Source: Streptomyces sp. CBMA291 (lineage in GTDB: Bacteria > Actinomycetota > Actinomycetes > Streptomycetales > Streptomycetaceae). From it: DNA of 57,821 nt. The position numbers were made by a program, and so were the translations under genes. The DNA lies in contig NZ_MSJP01000108.1 in assembly GCF_014596525.1 (NCBI RefSeq), forward strand, positions 1 to 57,821, given 5' to 3'. The notes beneath the pieces are model-generated. The model was not told where the DNA came from, did no database searches, and worked only from the letters and a program-made list of their open reading frames with translations. How positions within the stretch are numbered: the first letter of the stretch is position 1; each line of letters opens with the position of its first letter. Of the stretch, positions 37,150-44,992 are shown piece by piece.

Positions 37150-37187
37150 TCCGGTCCCGGCCGTACGCCACGGCCTAGGCTTCGGGC

Positions 37188-37871
37188 ATGACGGATACCC
37201 CTCGCGCCGCAGGAACGCAGACGCTCGCCCGCGGACTGCGCGTCCTGCAACTCGTCAGCATGGCCGGTGACGGCCTGAGCATCCAGGAAGTCGCCGCCCG
37301 GCTGGACGTCCACCGGTCCATCGCCTCACGTCTGCTGGCCACGCTCGCGGAGTTCCATCTCGTGACCCGGGGCGCCGACGGCCGGTACCGCACCGGCGCC
37401 GGGCTCGCCGCCCTCGCGACCGGTATCCAGGCCACGCTCCGCTCGGCGGCGGAACCGGTCATGCACGGTCTGGCGGCCGAACTGGGCGCCACGGTCTCGC
37501 TGCTGGTGGTCGAGGGCGGTCAGGCCGTCGCGCTCTCCGTGGTCGAGCCGCCCGGCGCCTCGTACGTGCTCAGCTTCAAGACCGGCAGCCGTCACCCGCT
37601 GGGCCGGGGCTCGGCGGGGGTCGCGCTCCTCGCCGCCCAGTCGCCCTCGCCCGGCGAGGCGCCGAACGTCACCGAGGCGCGCGAACGGGGCTTCGCGTCG
37701 ACCTTCGGCGAGGTTGAACCCGGCGCCTACGGGGTGGCGGCCCCGCTCGCGGTCGAGGGCCTACCGCCCGCGTGCCTGAACCTCATCACCTACCGCCCGG
37801 AGACCGCCGAGGGCGCGGGACCGGTGCTGGTAGCGGCGGCCGAGAGAGTGCGCGCCGACCTCGTCGGCTGA
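37188..37871 (+). CDS. IclR-family transcriptional regulator
   Basis: A 227-residue IclR-type regulator. The winged-helix domain (about 10-65) is LARGLRVLQLVSMAGDGLSIQEVAARLDVHRSIASRLLATLAEFHLVTR; the effector domain follows (about 85-225). It is immediately before the mhpC-mhpA-mhpB-like genes in the same direction, like MhpR. It probably activates or represses that module. Starts about 40 bases after the TetR stop. Confidence 0.9.
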   Translation: MTDTPRAAGTQTLARGLRVLQLVSMAGDGLSIQEVAARLDVHRSIASRLLATLAEFHLVTRGADGRYRTGAGLAALATGIQATLRSAAEPVMHGLAAELGATVSLLVVEGGQAVALSVVEPPGASYVLSFKTGSRHPLGRGSAGVALLAAQSPSPGEAPNVTEARERGFASTFGEVEPGAYGVAAPLAVEGLPPACLNLITYRPETAEGAGPVLVAAAERVRADLVG

Positions 37872-38031
37872 GCGCCCCGGCCCGTACGGGAAGCACGCCG
37901 CCAACCCGTATGGGAAGCGCGTCGGCAGACCGTACGAAAGCGCCCCGACCGGCTGCACGCGGCCACGCCCAAGCACCTCCCTGGGCCGTACGGCGGCACG
38001 TCGGCCGATCGCACAAGGCGCCCGCCACCTG

Positions 38032-38106
38032 TTGACATTCCCCTCACCTGGGCGTTCCATGAAGTTCGTCGTGCATTTATCAAGCGTCAGCGTGCATATA
38101 GTGCAC
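38032..38106 (+). promoter_or_regulatory. Candidate promoter and IclR operator of mhp-like operon
   Basis: TTGACA at 38032-38037 is followed after 17 bases by TTCCAT (38055-38060), a weak -10. Downstream lie repeated GTGCAT words (38071 and 38092) and the palindrome GTGCATATAGTGCAC (38092-38106). The preceding 160 bases contain three imperfect CCGTACGGGAAGC-like copies and no gene. The regulator would act from between 38070 and 38110. Confidence 0.5.
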
Positions 38107-38123
38107 GAGAAGGTGTGCAGGTC

Positions 38124-38984
38124 ATGTCTCTCAGCAAAGAAGCCGCAGCCCGCGACATCGCCCTCCCCTCCGGCCTCCGGATGCGCTACTACGAGGCCGG
38201 CCGGCCCGGTGCCACCCCGGTCGTGCTCCTGCACGGCTCGGGCCCCGGCGCCACGGGCTGGTCGAACTTCTCGGGCAACATCGCGGCCGTCGCGGACGCC
38301 GGTTTCCACGTCCTGGCGCCCGACATGCCCGGCTGGGGCGACTCCGACGCCCAGGCGACCCGGGACATGGACCACGACGCGACGCTCGTGGAGTTCCTGG
38401 ACGCACTCGGACTCGCCCGGACGGCCCTGGTCGGCAACTCGATGGGCGCGCACACCGCCGTCCGCTTCGCGACCCTGCACCCCGAGCGGCTCACCCACCT
38501 CGTGACCATGGGCGCCTCGCTCGGACGCGGTCCCGCCTCCCTCTTCGGCGCGGGCGGCGGACCGAGCGAGGGGCTGAAGGTCCTCGTCAAGGCGTACAAG
38601 GACGCGAGCCCCGAGAACATGCGGGCGCTCGTCGAGATCATGACCTACGACAAGGAGCGGTTCGCGACCCCGGAGCTGACCCGCGCCCGCTCCGAGGCGG
38701 CGCTCGCCCGCCCCGACCACCTGCGCAACTACGTCGAGGGGCTGGCGCACGGAGCGCCGATCCCGATCAAGGTCGACCGCGACGCCATCCCCGGCATCAC
38801 GGCGCCGACGCTGCTGATCCACGGCAAGGACGACCGGGTCCTGCACTACGAGACCAGCCTCTGGCTGCTGGCCAACATCCCCGACTCCCGGCTCGTCCTG
38901 CTCAACCGCTGCGGCCACTGGGCGATGATCGAGCACGCCGAGGAGTTCAACCGCCTCGTCGTCGACTTCCTGACCCACCACTGA
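38124..38984 (+). CDS. mhpC: Alpha/beta hydrolase, meta-cleavage product hydrolase
   Basis: A 286-residue MhpC-type hydrolase that should cleave the ring-fission product (2-hydroxy-6-ketonona-2,4-diene-1,9-dioate in the model pathway). LLHGSGPGATGWSNF near 38-52 is the oxyanion region, VGNSMGAHTAV holds the serine (near 108), HGKDDRVLHYE the acid and RCGHWAMIEH the histidine. It starts at ATG 38124 after GAGAAGG; GTG 38115 is an alternative. First gene of the right aromatic module. Confidence 0.88.
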   Translation: MSLSKEAAARDIALPSGLRMRYYEAGRPGATPVVLLHGSGPGATGWSNFSGNIAAVADAGFHVLAPDMPGWGDSDAQATRDMDHDATLVEFLDALGLARTALVGNSMGAHTAVRFATLHPERLTHLVTMGASLGRGPASLFGAGGGPSEGLKVLVKAYKDASPENMRALVEIMTYDKERFATPELTRARSEAALARPDHLRNYVEGLAHGAPIPIKVDRDAIPGITAPTLLIHGKDDRVLHYETSLWLLANIPDSRLVLLNRCGHWAMIEHAEEFNRLVVDFLTHH

Positions 38985-38997
38985 TCCGGACCCGGTC

Positions 38998-40770
38998 ATG
39001 AACGCACACGACAACGAGCCCGGAAACGGGACCAGGGCCGACACCAGCACCGGCACCAGCACCGACGACGCCCCCGACACCGACGTCCTCGTCATCGGTG
39101 CCGGTCCGGTCGGACTCACGCTCGCCAACCTGCTCGGCGCGCGCGGCCACGCGGCCCTCGTCCTCGAAGCCCGCCATGAACTCATCGACTACCCCCGGGG
39201 CGTGGGGCTCGACGACGAGTCGATCCGCACCCTGGCCACGGCGGGGCTGTGGGAGAGGGTCCGCCCCTTCACCGTCCCGCACCACGTGGTGCGTCTGGTG
39301 AACGGCCGGGGGCAGGTGCTCGCCACCAACGACCCGAGGACGCGGGAGTTCGGATATCCGCGCAAGCACGGATTCATCCAGCCCCTCGTCGACCGGGAAC
39401 TCGCCGCCGGGCTCGGCCGTTTCCCGAAGACCGTGCTCCACCACGGGCACCGGGTCGTGGGCATCGAAGAGCAGGGCGACCGCGTCCTGGTCAGCGCCGA
39501 GCGGCTGGACCCCGACGGCGGCGTCGAGGGGACCGTCTCCTTCACCGCCCGCTACGTCGTGGGGTGCGAGGGCGGAAGTTCCTTCACCCGCAAGTGGATG
39601 GGTGTGGGCTTCGAGGGCCGGTCGCCCTCCACCCGCTGGGTGGTCGTCGACGTCGAGAACGACCCGATCGGCACCCCTTCCGTCTATCTGGGCGCCGACC
39701 CCCGCCGTCCGTACGTCTCCATCGGTCTGCCCCAGGGCGTGCGCCGCTGGGAGTTCATGCTCCACGACGACGAGCCCACCGAACTGGCCGAGGACCCCGT
39801 CTTCATGCGCGGGCTGCTCGCCCGGCACGTGCCGGACCCCGCCGCGCTGACCATCATCAACCAGCGGACCTTCACCCATCACGGGCGGGTGGCCACCGAC
39901 TTCCGCAAGGGCCGGGTCTTCCTCGCCGGGGACGCCGCCCATCTGATGCCCGTCTGGCTCGGCCAGGGCTGGAACTCCGGCATCCGGGACGCGACCAACC
40001 TGGCCTGGAAGCTGACCGCCGTCCTGCGCGGCGACGCCCGTGACTCCCTCCTCGACACGTACACCGCCGAGCGCCGCAAGCACGCCTCCGACATGATCGA
40101 TGTGAACATGGCGGCCGGTACGGTGATGAAGATGGGCCCGCTCGGCGGCCGCCTGCGCGATGTCTCCGCCGCCGCGCTCAACCTCGTGCCGAAGTGGAAG
40201 TCGTACTTCACCGAGCTGCGGTTCAAGCCGATGCCCCGGTACGCCACGGGGGTCGTCGTCGATCAGGCGACCCTGGCGCCGGGACGGGCGGACGCCGGGT
40301 TCAAACGCGGTCGGCTGGCCCCGTTCGTCGACTCGGCGAACGGTATCTCGCCGGTCGGGCTTCAGTTCATCCAGCCCCGCGTCTCCACCGCCGACGCCCC
40401 GGACGTCCTGCTCGACGAGGTCACCGGCGACTGGTGGGCCCTCGCCACCTGGGGAACCGACCCGACGGCGTACCTCTCCCCGGCCGATCTGGACCTGATC
40501 CGCCGCCATCGCGTCCGGCTCGTCTCCTTCGTGCCCGAGCCGCAGCGCGCCTGGGCCGAGCGCCGGTTCGCCGACTCCGCCGTGCCGGTCACCGTCGCCG
40601 GGGACCTCACCGGGGCGCTCAAGGACTGGTTCGACGTCCGGGCCTGCGGCCTGGTCGTCCTGCGCCCCGACCGGTTCGTGGCCGCCGCCTCGCTCGCCGC
40701 GCAGGCCCCGCGCGCCCTCGCCGCGGTCGTCTCGGCGGCTGCCCTCACCCGGGAAGGGGACCGAGGATGA
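38998..40770 (+). CDS. mhpA: 3-(3-hydroxyphenyl)propionate hydroxylase-type FAD monooxygenase
   Basis: A 590-residue flavin monooxygenase of the MhpA type. After a Thr/Asp-rich leader (1-28) comes the FAD motif VLVIGAGPVGLTLANLLGARGH (about 30-51), YPRGVGLDDESIRTLA (about 64-79), and the second FAD motif VFLAGDAAHLMPVWLGQGWNSGIRDATNLAWKL (about 303-335). A thioredoxin-like C-terminal region (about 440-570) is characteristic of MhpA-length enzymes. Hydroxylates a phenylpropionate-like phenol to a catechol. Only 13 bases after mhpC, and its stop overlaps the mhpB start. Confidence 0.9.
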   Translation: MNAHDNEPGNGTRADTSTGTSTDDAPDTDVLVIGAGPVGLTLANLLGARGHAALVLEARHELIDYPRGVGLDDESIRTLATAGLWERVRPFTVPHHVVRLVNGRGQVLATNDPRTREFGYPRKHGFIQPLVDRELAAGLGRFPKTVLHHGHRVVGIEEQGDRVLVSAERLDPDGGVEGTVSFTARYVVGCEGGSSFTRKWMGVGFEGRSPSTRWVVVDVENDPIGTPSVYLGADPRRPYVSIGLPQGVRRWEFMLHDDEPTELAEDPVFMRGLLARHVPDPAALTIINQRTFTHHGRVATDFRKGRVFLAGDAAHLMPVWLGQGWNSGIRDATNLAWKLTAVLRGDARDSLLDTYTAERRKHASDMIDVNMAAGTVMKMGPLGGRLRDVSAAALNLVPKWKSYFTELRFKPMPRYATGVVVDQATLAPGRADAGFKRGRLAPFVDSANGISPVGLQFIQPRVSTADAPDVLLDEVTGDWWALATWGTDPTAYLSPADLDLIRRHRVRLVSFVPEPQRAWAERRFADSAVPVTVAGDLTGALKDWFDVRACGLVVLRPDRFVAAASLAAQAPRALAAVVSAAALTREGDRG

Positions 40771-41711
40771 GCCTCGCCCTCGTCACCATGTCGCACAGCC
40801 CGCTGCTCGACTTCGCCGAGCCGCCCCCGGAGGTGACCGAGGCGGTCGAGACCGCCTTCGACCAGGCACGGACGTTCGTGCGGGAGTACGAACCGACTCT
40901 GGTCGTCTCCTTCGCGCCCGATCACTACAACGGCTTCTTCCACGATCTGATGCCGCCGTTCTGCGTCGGTTACGCGGCCGTCGGCGTCGGGGACTACGGG
41001 ACCGCCGAAGGCCCCTTGGACGTACCGGAGGAGCGGGCCGGGGAGCTGGCGCAGTGGCTGGCCGAGCACGATCTGGACATCGCGATCTCACGGCGCATGG
41101 AGGTGGACCACGGGGCGGTCCAGCCGCTGGAGATCCTTTTCGGGGGCGTCGACGCCGTCCCCGTCGTCCCGGTCTTCGTCAACGGTGTGGCCCGGCCGTT
41201 CGTGCCCATGCGCCGGGTCCGCAGGCTCGGCGAGGCCATCGGCTCGTATCTCGCGGGTCTGGAGAACGAGCGGGTCCTGCTCCTCGGCTCCGGCGGGCTC
41301 TCCCACGATCCGCCGGTGCCGCAGTGGGCCACCGCCGACGCGCCCACCCGGGCGATGCTCCTGAACGGCCGGCATCCCACGGCCGCCGCGCGCGAGCTGC
41401 GGCAGCGGCGGGTGATCGACACGGCGAGGGACTTCGCGGCGGGCACCGCCACGATCCGGGACCTGAACCCCGAGTGGGACCGGGCCCTGATGGACGTCCT
41501 CGCCTCCGGGGACCTCTCCCCCGTGGACGCGATGGATCCGGCGCGGATGGCGGTGGAGGCGGGCAATTCCTCCCACGAGGTGCGGACCTGGGTCGCCGCC
41601 TTCGCCGCGCTCGGCGCCGCCGGTCCGTACGAGGTCGCCTCCTCCTTCTACCGTCCGGTCAAGGAGTACATCGCGGGCTTCGGGGTGATGACGGCCCGCT
41701 CGACGGGGTGA
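40767..41711 (+). CDS. mhpB: 2,3-dihydroxyphenylpropionate 1,2-dioxygenase, LigB type
   Basis: A 314-residue extradiol dioxygenase of the LigB superfamily (type II), opening the catechol ring. Metal ligands are seen in MSHSPLLDF (His10) and SFAPDHYNGFF (His53), and DHGAVQPLEILFGG follows near residue 116, with LGSGGLSHDPPVP near 175. The ATG overlaps the mhpA stop (ATGA). Evolutionarily unrelated to the VOC dioxygenase of the left module. The hydratase, aldolase and dehydrogenase of the pathway are not in the window. Confidence 0.92.
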   Translation: MSLALVTMSHSPLLDFAEPPPEVTEAVETAFDQARTFVREYEPTLVVSFAPDHYNGFFHDLMPPFCVGYAAVGVGDYGTAEGPLDVPEERAGELAQWLAEHDLDIAISRRMEVDHGAVQPLEILFGGVDAVPVVPVFVNGVARPFVPMRRVRRLGEAIGSYLAGLENERVLLLGSGGLSHDPPVPQWATADAPTRAMLLNGRHPTAAARELRQRRVIDTARDFAAGTATIRDLNPEWDRALMDVLASGDLSPVDAMDPARMAVEAGNSSHEVRTWVAAFAALGAAGPYEVASSFYRPVKEYIAGFGVMTARSTG

Positions 41712-41791
41712 CCCGACCGGTGCGACCGACGCAGGCCTCGGCAAGGTCGGCGAGCCGACCCCGGGCATCGCGGCGGTCGCCGCCCGACGCG

Positions 41792-41832
41792 CGGGGGCGG
41801 GCCGCAGGACGGATGTCCGCGGCCCGCCCCCG
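41792..41832. terminator. Strong hairpin after mhp-like operon
   Basis: CGGGGGCGGGCCGC and GCGGCCCGCCCCCG form a perfect 14-base stem, extended by GGAC/GTCC inside the loop. It ends the mhp operon and serves the convergent 68-residue gene. Confidence 0.85.
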
Positions 41833-41868
41833 TGAGGTACGGCCCTGGTAACGCGCCCTCGGACGGGC

Positions 41869-42075
41869 TCAGTTCGACGCGTCCTTCTTCTCTTCCAGGT
41901 CTTCGAGAAAGTCCTTGGCCTTCTCGACACCCGCGTCGATCTTTTCGCTGTACTTGCCGTCCGTCTTGTCGTCGACGAGGTCGGCGACCTTCTCCAGGCC
42001 CTGCGCGACGACGTCGCCGTGCTCGGCGGCCAGGTCCATCGCCTTGTCCTTGAGGTCCTTCAGCTGGTCGAACAT
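41869..42075 (-). CDS. MT0933-like (antitoxin-type) small protein
   Basis: A 68-residue highly charged helical protein starting MFDQLKDLKDKAMDLAAEHGD with the heptad-like EKVADLVDDKTDGKYSEKIDAGVEKAKDFLEDLEEK. It resembles the MT0933-like family of mycobacterial putative antitoxins, frequently found among general stress proteins. No toxin gene is adjacent. A CsbD-like role is the alternative. Confidence 0.78.
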   Translation of the reverse strand: MFDQLKDLKDKAMDLAAEHGDVVAQGLEKVADLVDDKTDGKYSEKIDAGVEKAKDFLEDLEEKKDASN

Positions 42076-42147
42076 GGTGCGGTCGAGTTCCTTCTTCCTG
42101 GTGCGGTGTGGGCGTTCGGCAAGTCGACCGGTCGGTCAGTCGAGCCT

Positions 42148-42414
42148 TCAGTTACGGGAGTTGCCGAAGAGGAGTCGATAGGCGACGAGGAGGACGAGGG
42201 CGCCTCCGATGGCCGCACCCCAGGTGGCGGGGTCGTAGAACTCGTTCTGGATCGGCCGGTCGAGGAACTTCGCGGAGCCCCATCCTCCGATGAAGGCGCC
42301 CGCGATGCCGATGAGGGTGGTGCCGATGAGGCCGCCCGGATCGCGTCCGGGAAGCAGGAACTTGGCGATGGCGCCGGCCAGGAGGCCGAGCACGATCCAG
42401 CTGACGATGCCCAC
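42148..42414 (-). CDS. GlsB/YeaQ/YmgE-family membrane protein
   Basis: An 88-residue protein with three membrane helices of the transglycosylase-associated family: IVLGLLAGAIAKFLLPGRDPGGLIGTTLIGIAGAFIGGWG near the start, then the last helix. GTG 42414 follows GGAAGGCGG. Family members are stress-induced envelope proteins in many bacteria. A second, divergent copy is at 46931-47194. Confidence 0.85.
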   Translation of the reverse strand: MGIVSWIVLGLLAGAIAKFLLPGRDPGGLIGTTLIGIAGAFIGGWGSAKFLDRPIQNEFYDPATWGAAIGGALVLLVAYRLLFGNSRN

Positions 42415-42526
42415 TGATGAGCCGCCTTCCGATGGAGGGGAGTGCCGGGAACGACACCGGTCCGGTGGCCGCCTCGACCGCTCTCCGCGGCCGCTCTCGC
42501 GACCGCCGGGGCGAGGCGGGCCTTTC

Positions 42527-42712
42527 CTAACTCCGAGCAGTATCCGCGCTGTCGGCGGCGCCATGCCCCTGGTCGGACTTCATCGCCCTCGCCTCGCTCT
42601 TGAGAATGCGCGTCGACTTGCCCAGGGACCGGGTGAGTTCGGGAAGTCTTTTGGCGCCGAGGACCGCGATGACCACGATGAGCAGGATGGCGAGTTCGCT
42701 GATGCCGAACAT
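42527..42712 (-). CDS. tatA: Small TatA-family translocase subunit
   Basis: A 61-residue protein: one membrane helix (5-20), the FG and amphipathic helix region (GAKRLPELTRSLGKSTRILKSEARAM) and a short charged tail, the pattern of TatA/E. It is shorter than standard TatA (about 80-90) and lies away from tatB/tatC, so probably a paralogue of the main TatA. The 42831-42848 palindrome lies about 120 bases upstream. Confidence 0.85.
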   Translation of the reverse strand: MFGISELAILLIVVIAVLGAKRLPELTRSLGKSTRILKSEARAMKSDQGHGAADSADTARS

Positions 42713-42830
42713 GCGGTACGTCTTCTCCCGGTGGCGGGTGGCGGGTGACGGACGGCAGGTGTCTGCCTGGTCGGAGATGCCGGAGCCGTGCGCCGGGACC
42801 TACCGGTCCCCGCTGCGGCAACCCCCCTGA

Positions 42831-42848
42831 ATCTACAGCACTGTAGAA
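42831..42848. promoter_or_regulatory. TTCTACA-N4-TGTAGAA box upstream of tatA
   Basis: ATCTACAGCACTGTAGAA: perfect TCTACA/TGTAGA arms around GCAC. It lies between tatA (minus) and the LCP gene (plus), about 120 bases from tatA and 135 from LCP, so it may control either. Confidence 0.75.
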
Positions 42849-42982
42849 GCCCTGGACAGGGGCACCTGCGGCGCGGACCGGGGTCGCACTGCCGTGCGTG
42901 AGCACCCCGTCGCCGTGAGTGCAACCGTGGAGAGGGGCCTGCCGTCTCCTCCTTACGGGCTGGGACGAACGAGGACACGAAG

Positions 42983-44581
42983 ATGGCAGGCGGAAACCAC
43001 GGCAAGCGCGCGCACCGGACCACGGCGCCGGGCGGCCGCAGGACACGGCGCGGGGGCGGGCGGCTGCTCACGACGACGCTCGCGCTCGTCGTGCTGGCGG
43101 GCGCGGGAGCGGGCTGGATCTATCTCGAACTGGGCGGCGGCATCGCCACCTTCGGTGCGGACGGTCTCTCCGACGACCGGCCCGCCGCCTCCGCCGACGG
43201 GCAGAACGTCCTGGTCATCGGCTCGGACGCGAGGACCGGCGGCAACAGCGACCTCGGCGGCGGGGACGCGAACGGCATCGGCCGTTCGGACACCGCCTTC
43301 CTGTTGCATGTGTACGGGGATCAGCGGCACGCCGTCGCCGTGTCCTTCCCCCGGGACACCCTCGTGGACATCCCGGCCTGCCGGCTCCCCGACGGTTCCT
43401 GGACTCCACCGCGCGAAGGGGCCATGTTCAACTCGGCGTTCACCGTCGGCCAGACCGTCGAGGGAAACCCGGCGTGCACCCAGAACACCGTGGAGCGGCT
43501 GACCGGGCTCCGCGTCGACCACACCGTCGTCGTCGACTTCAAGGGCTTCGCCGCCCTCACGGACGTCGTCGACGGGGTACGGGTGTGTCTGCCCGGCGAC
43601 GTCTACCAGAAGGACCTCAACCCGAAGCGGGCGACCCGGGGCGATCTGCTCTTCCCCCGGGGCGAGCAGACCGTGTCGGGGCAGCGGGCCCTGGACTACG
43701 TACGGCTGCGCCATGGCATCGGCGACGGCTCCGACATCGGCCGCATCAAGCGGCAGCAGGCGTTCGTGGCCAGTCTGCTCAAGAAGGTCAAGAGCGAGGG
43801 GTTCACCCCGACCAGGCTGCTGCCGCTCGCGAACGCGGCGACCGATTCACTGACCGTGGACCCCGGGCTCGGCTCCGCCGAGAAGCTGATCTCGTTCGCG
43901 ATGTCCCTGAAGGACGTCGACCTGCACAACACGAAGTTCGTCACGATCCCCTGGCGCTACCAGGGCGCCCGGGTCGCGATCGTCGAACCCGAGGCGGATG
44001 CCCTGTGGGCGGCACTGAAGGCCGACCGCCCACTCGACGCCGGAACAGCCGAAGGTGACGGGGCCGGCGGAGCCGGTGGGGCCGCCGTTACTGGCGGAGT
44101 CAGGGGTACTGGCGGAGGCGGCGGTACAGGCCGAGGCGGCGGTACTGGCGGAGGCGGCGGGGCCGGAAGGGCCGCCGCCCCACCGTCCACCGTCGAGGCC
44201 ACCCCCTCGCCGGTCTCCGGTGCGGGCATCGCCGTCGCCGTCTACAACGGCACCCGGACCAGGGGGCTTGCCGCGCGGGCGGCGGAGAGCCTGCGGACCG
44301 CCGGATTCACCGTCACCGGCACGGCCACCGCCGCCACCCAGGACTACTCGGGCACCGTGATCGAGTACGGCCCCGCCCAGCGGGACCAGGCAGCGGCCCT
44401 CGCCCGGTTCTTCACCGACGCCGAAGCCCGCCAGGTCCCCGCCCCGGGAATCAGTGTGATCCTCGGACGGTCCTACGCGGACACCCCCTCGGCGGCCCCT
44501 TCCGGCGCACCCGCGACGGTGCCCGCCGAAGACACCCGCTCCGCCGACGACGACCCCTGCTCCAACCTCTCCTATGGATGA
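42983..44581 (+). CDS. LytR-CpsA-Psr (LCP) family cell wall ligase with LytR_C domain
   Basis: A 532-residue type II membrane protein: short basic N terminus, one helix (about 28-48), then the LCP domain (about 70-300) with NVLVIGSDARTGG, ADSFPRD-like VAVSFPRDTLVDIP and RLRHGIGDGSDIGRIKRQQAF, which bind polyprenyl pyrophosphate. LCP enzymes transfer glycopolymers to peptidoglycan. A Gly-rich repeat linker (about 355-400) leads to a LytR_C domain (about 415-500). The Gly linker is encoded by a GC repeat and may vary in length. Confidence 0.9.
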   Translation: MAGGNHGKRAHRTTAPGGRRTRRGGGRLLTTTLALVVLAGAGAGWIYLELGGGIATFGADGLSDDRPAASADGQNVLVIGSDARTGGNSDLGGGDANGIGRSDTAFLLHVYGDQRHAVAVSFPRDTLVDIPACRLPDGSWTPPREGAMFNSAFTVGQTVEGNPACTQNTVERLTGLRVDHTVVVDFKGFAALTDVVDGVRVCLPGDVYQKDLNPKRATRGDLLFPRGEQTVSGQRALDYVRLRHGIGDGSDIGRIKRQQAFVASLLKKVKSEGFTPTRLLPLANAATDSLTVDPGLGSAEKLISFAMSLKDVDLHNTKFVTIPWRYQGARVAIVEPEADALWAALKADRPLDAGTAEGDGAGGAGGAAVTGGVRGTGGGGGTGRGGGTGGGGGAGRAAAPPSTVEATPSPVSGAGIAVAVYNGTRTRGLAARAAESLRTAGFTVTGTATAATQDYSGTVIEYGPAQRDQAAALARFFTDAEARQVPAPGISVILGRSYADTPSAAPSGAPATVPAEDTRSADDDPCSNLSYG

Positions 44582-44626
44582 ATCGAGCCCTATCCTGGCC
44601 TTCGGAACCGGGAGGAAGGACGACGA

Positions 44627-44992
44627 ATGACCTGGCTCTGGGTGGTACTCATCCTGTTCTGGACCGGTGGCTTCGCCTGGGCGGTCGACAACGGCCGCAC
44701 CGCGCTGCGCCACCGCCACGAGCGCAAGCTGGAAATCCTTGAGGCGGCCAAGCAGGAGCGGCTGGCCCTCGAAGCCTCCCACCGCACCCCGGAGCCGATC
44801 TGCGGGTGCACCCACCATCTGGCCAAGCACGACAAGCAGGGCCTCTGCCACGAGCGGGTCGAGGTCCCCTCGGCCTGGGACGAGAACAAGAAGCCCGTCC
44901 GCTACGAGGCGGGCCAGTGCAACTGTCAGCGGTACGTGGGCCCGCAGCCCCTCTCGCAGATCTACGCGGAGGATCTGACGGACCGCGCCTGA
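44627..44992 (+). CDS. Small membrane-anchored Cys/His protein
   Basis: A 121-residue protein: an N-terminal membrane helix (2-20), a helical linker, then a Cys/His cluster (CGCTHH at about 60-65, H69, C75-H76 in GLCHERV, and the final CNCQRY). The pattern C-x-C-x2-H...H...C-H...C-x-C suggests metal binding. Common in actinobacteria, function unknown. Its 3' end overlaps the channel gene on the other strand by 31 bases. Confidence 0.82.
   Translation: MTWLWVVLILFWTGGFAWAVDNGRTALRHRHERKLEILEAAKQERLALEASHRTPEPICGCTHHLAKHDKQGLCHERVEVPSAWDENKKPVRYEAGQCNCQRYVGPQPLSQIYAEDLTDRA

Noticed and set aside
13469..41640. Other TTCTAC or GTAGAA words
   Set aside because: They are single half-sites inside coding sequences with no palindromic partner.
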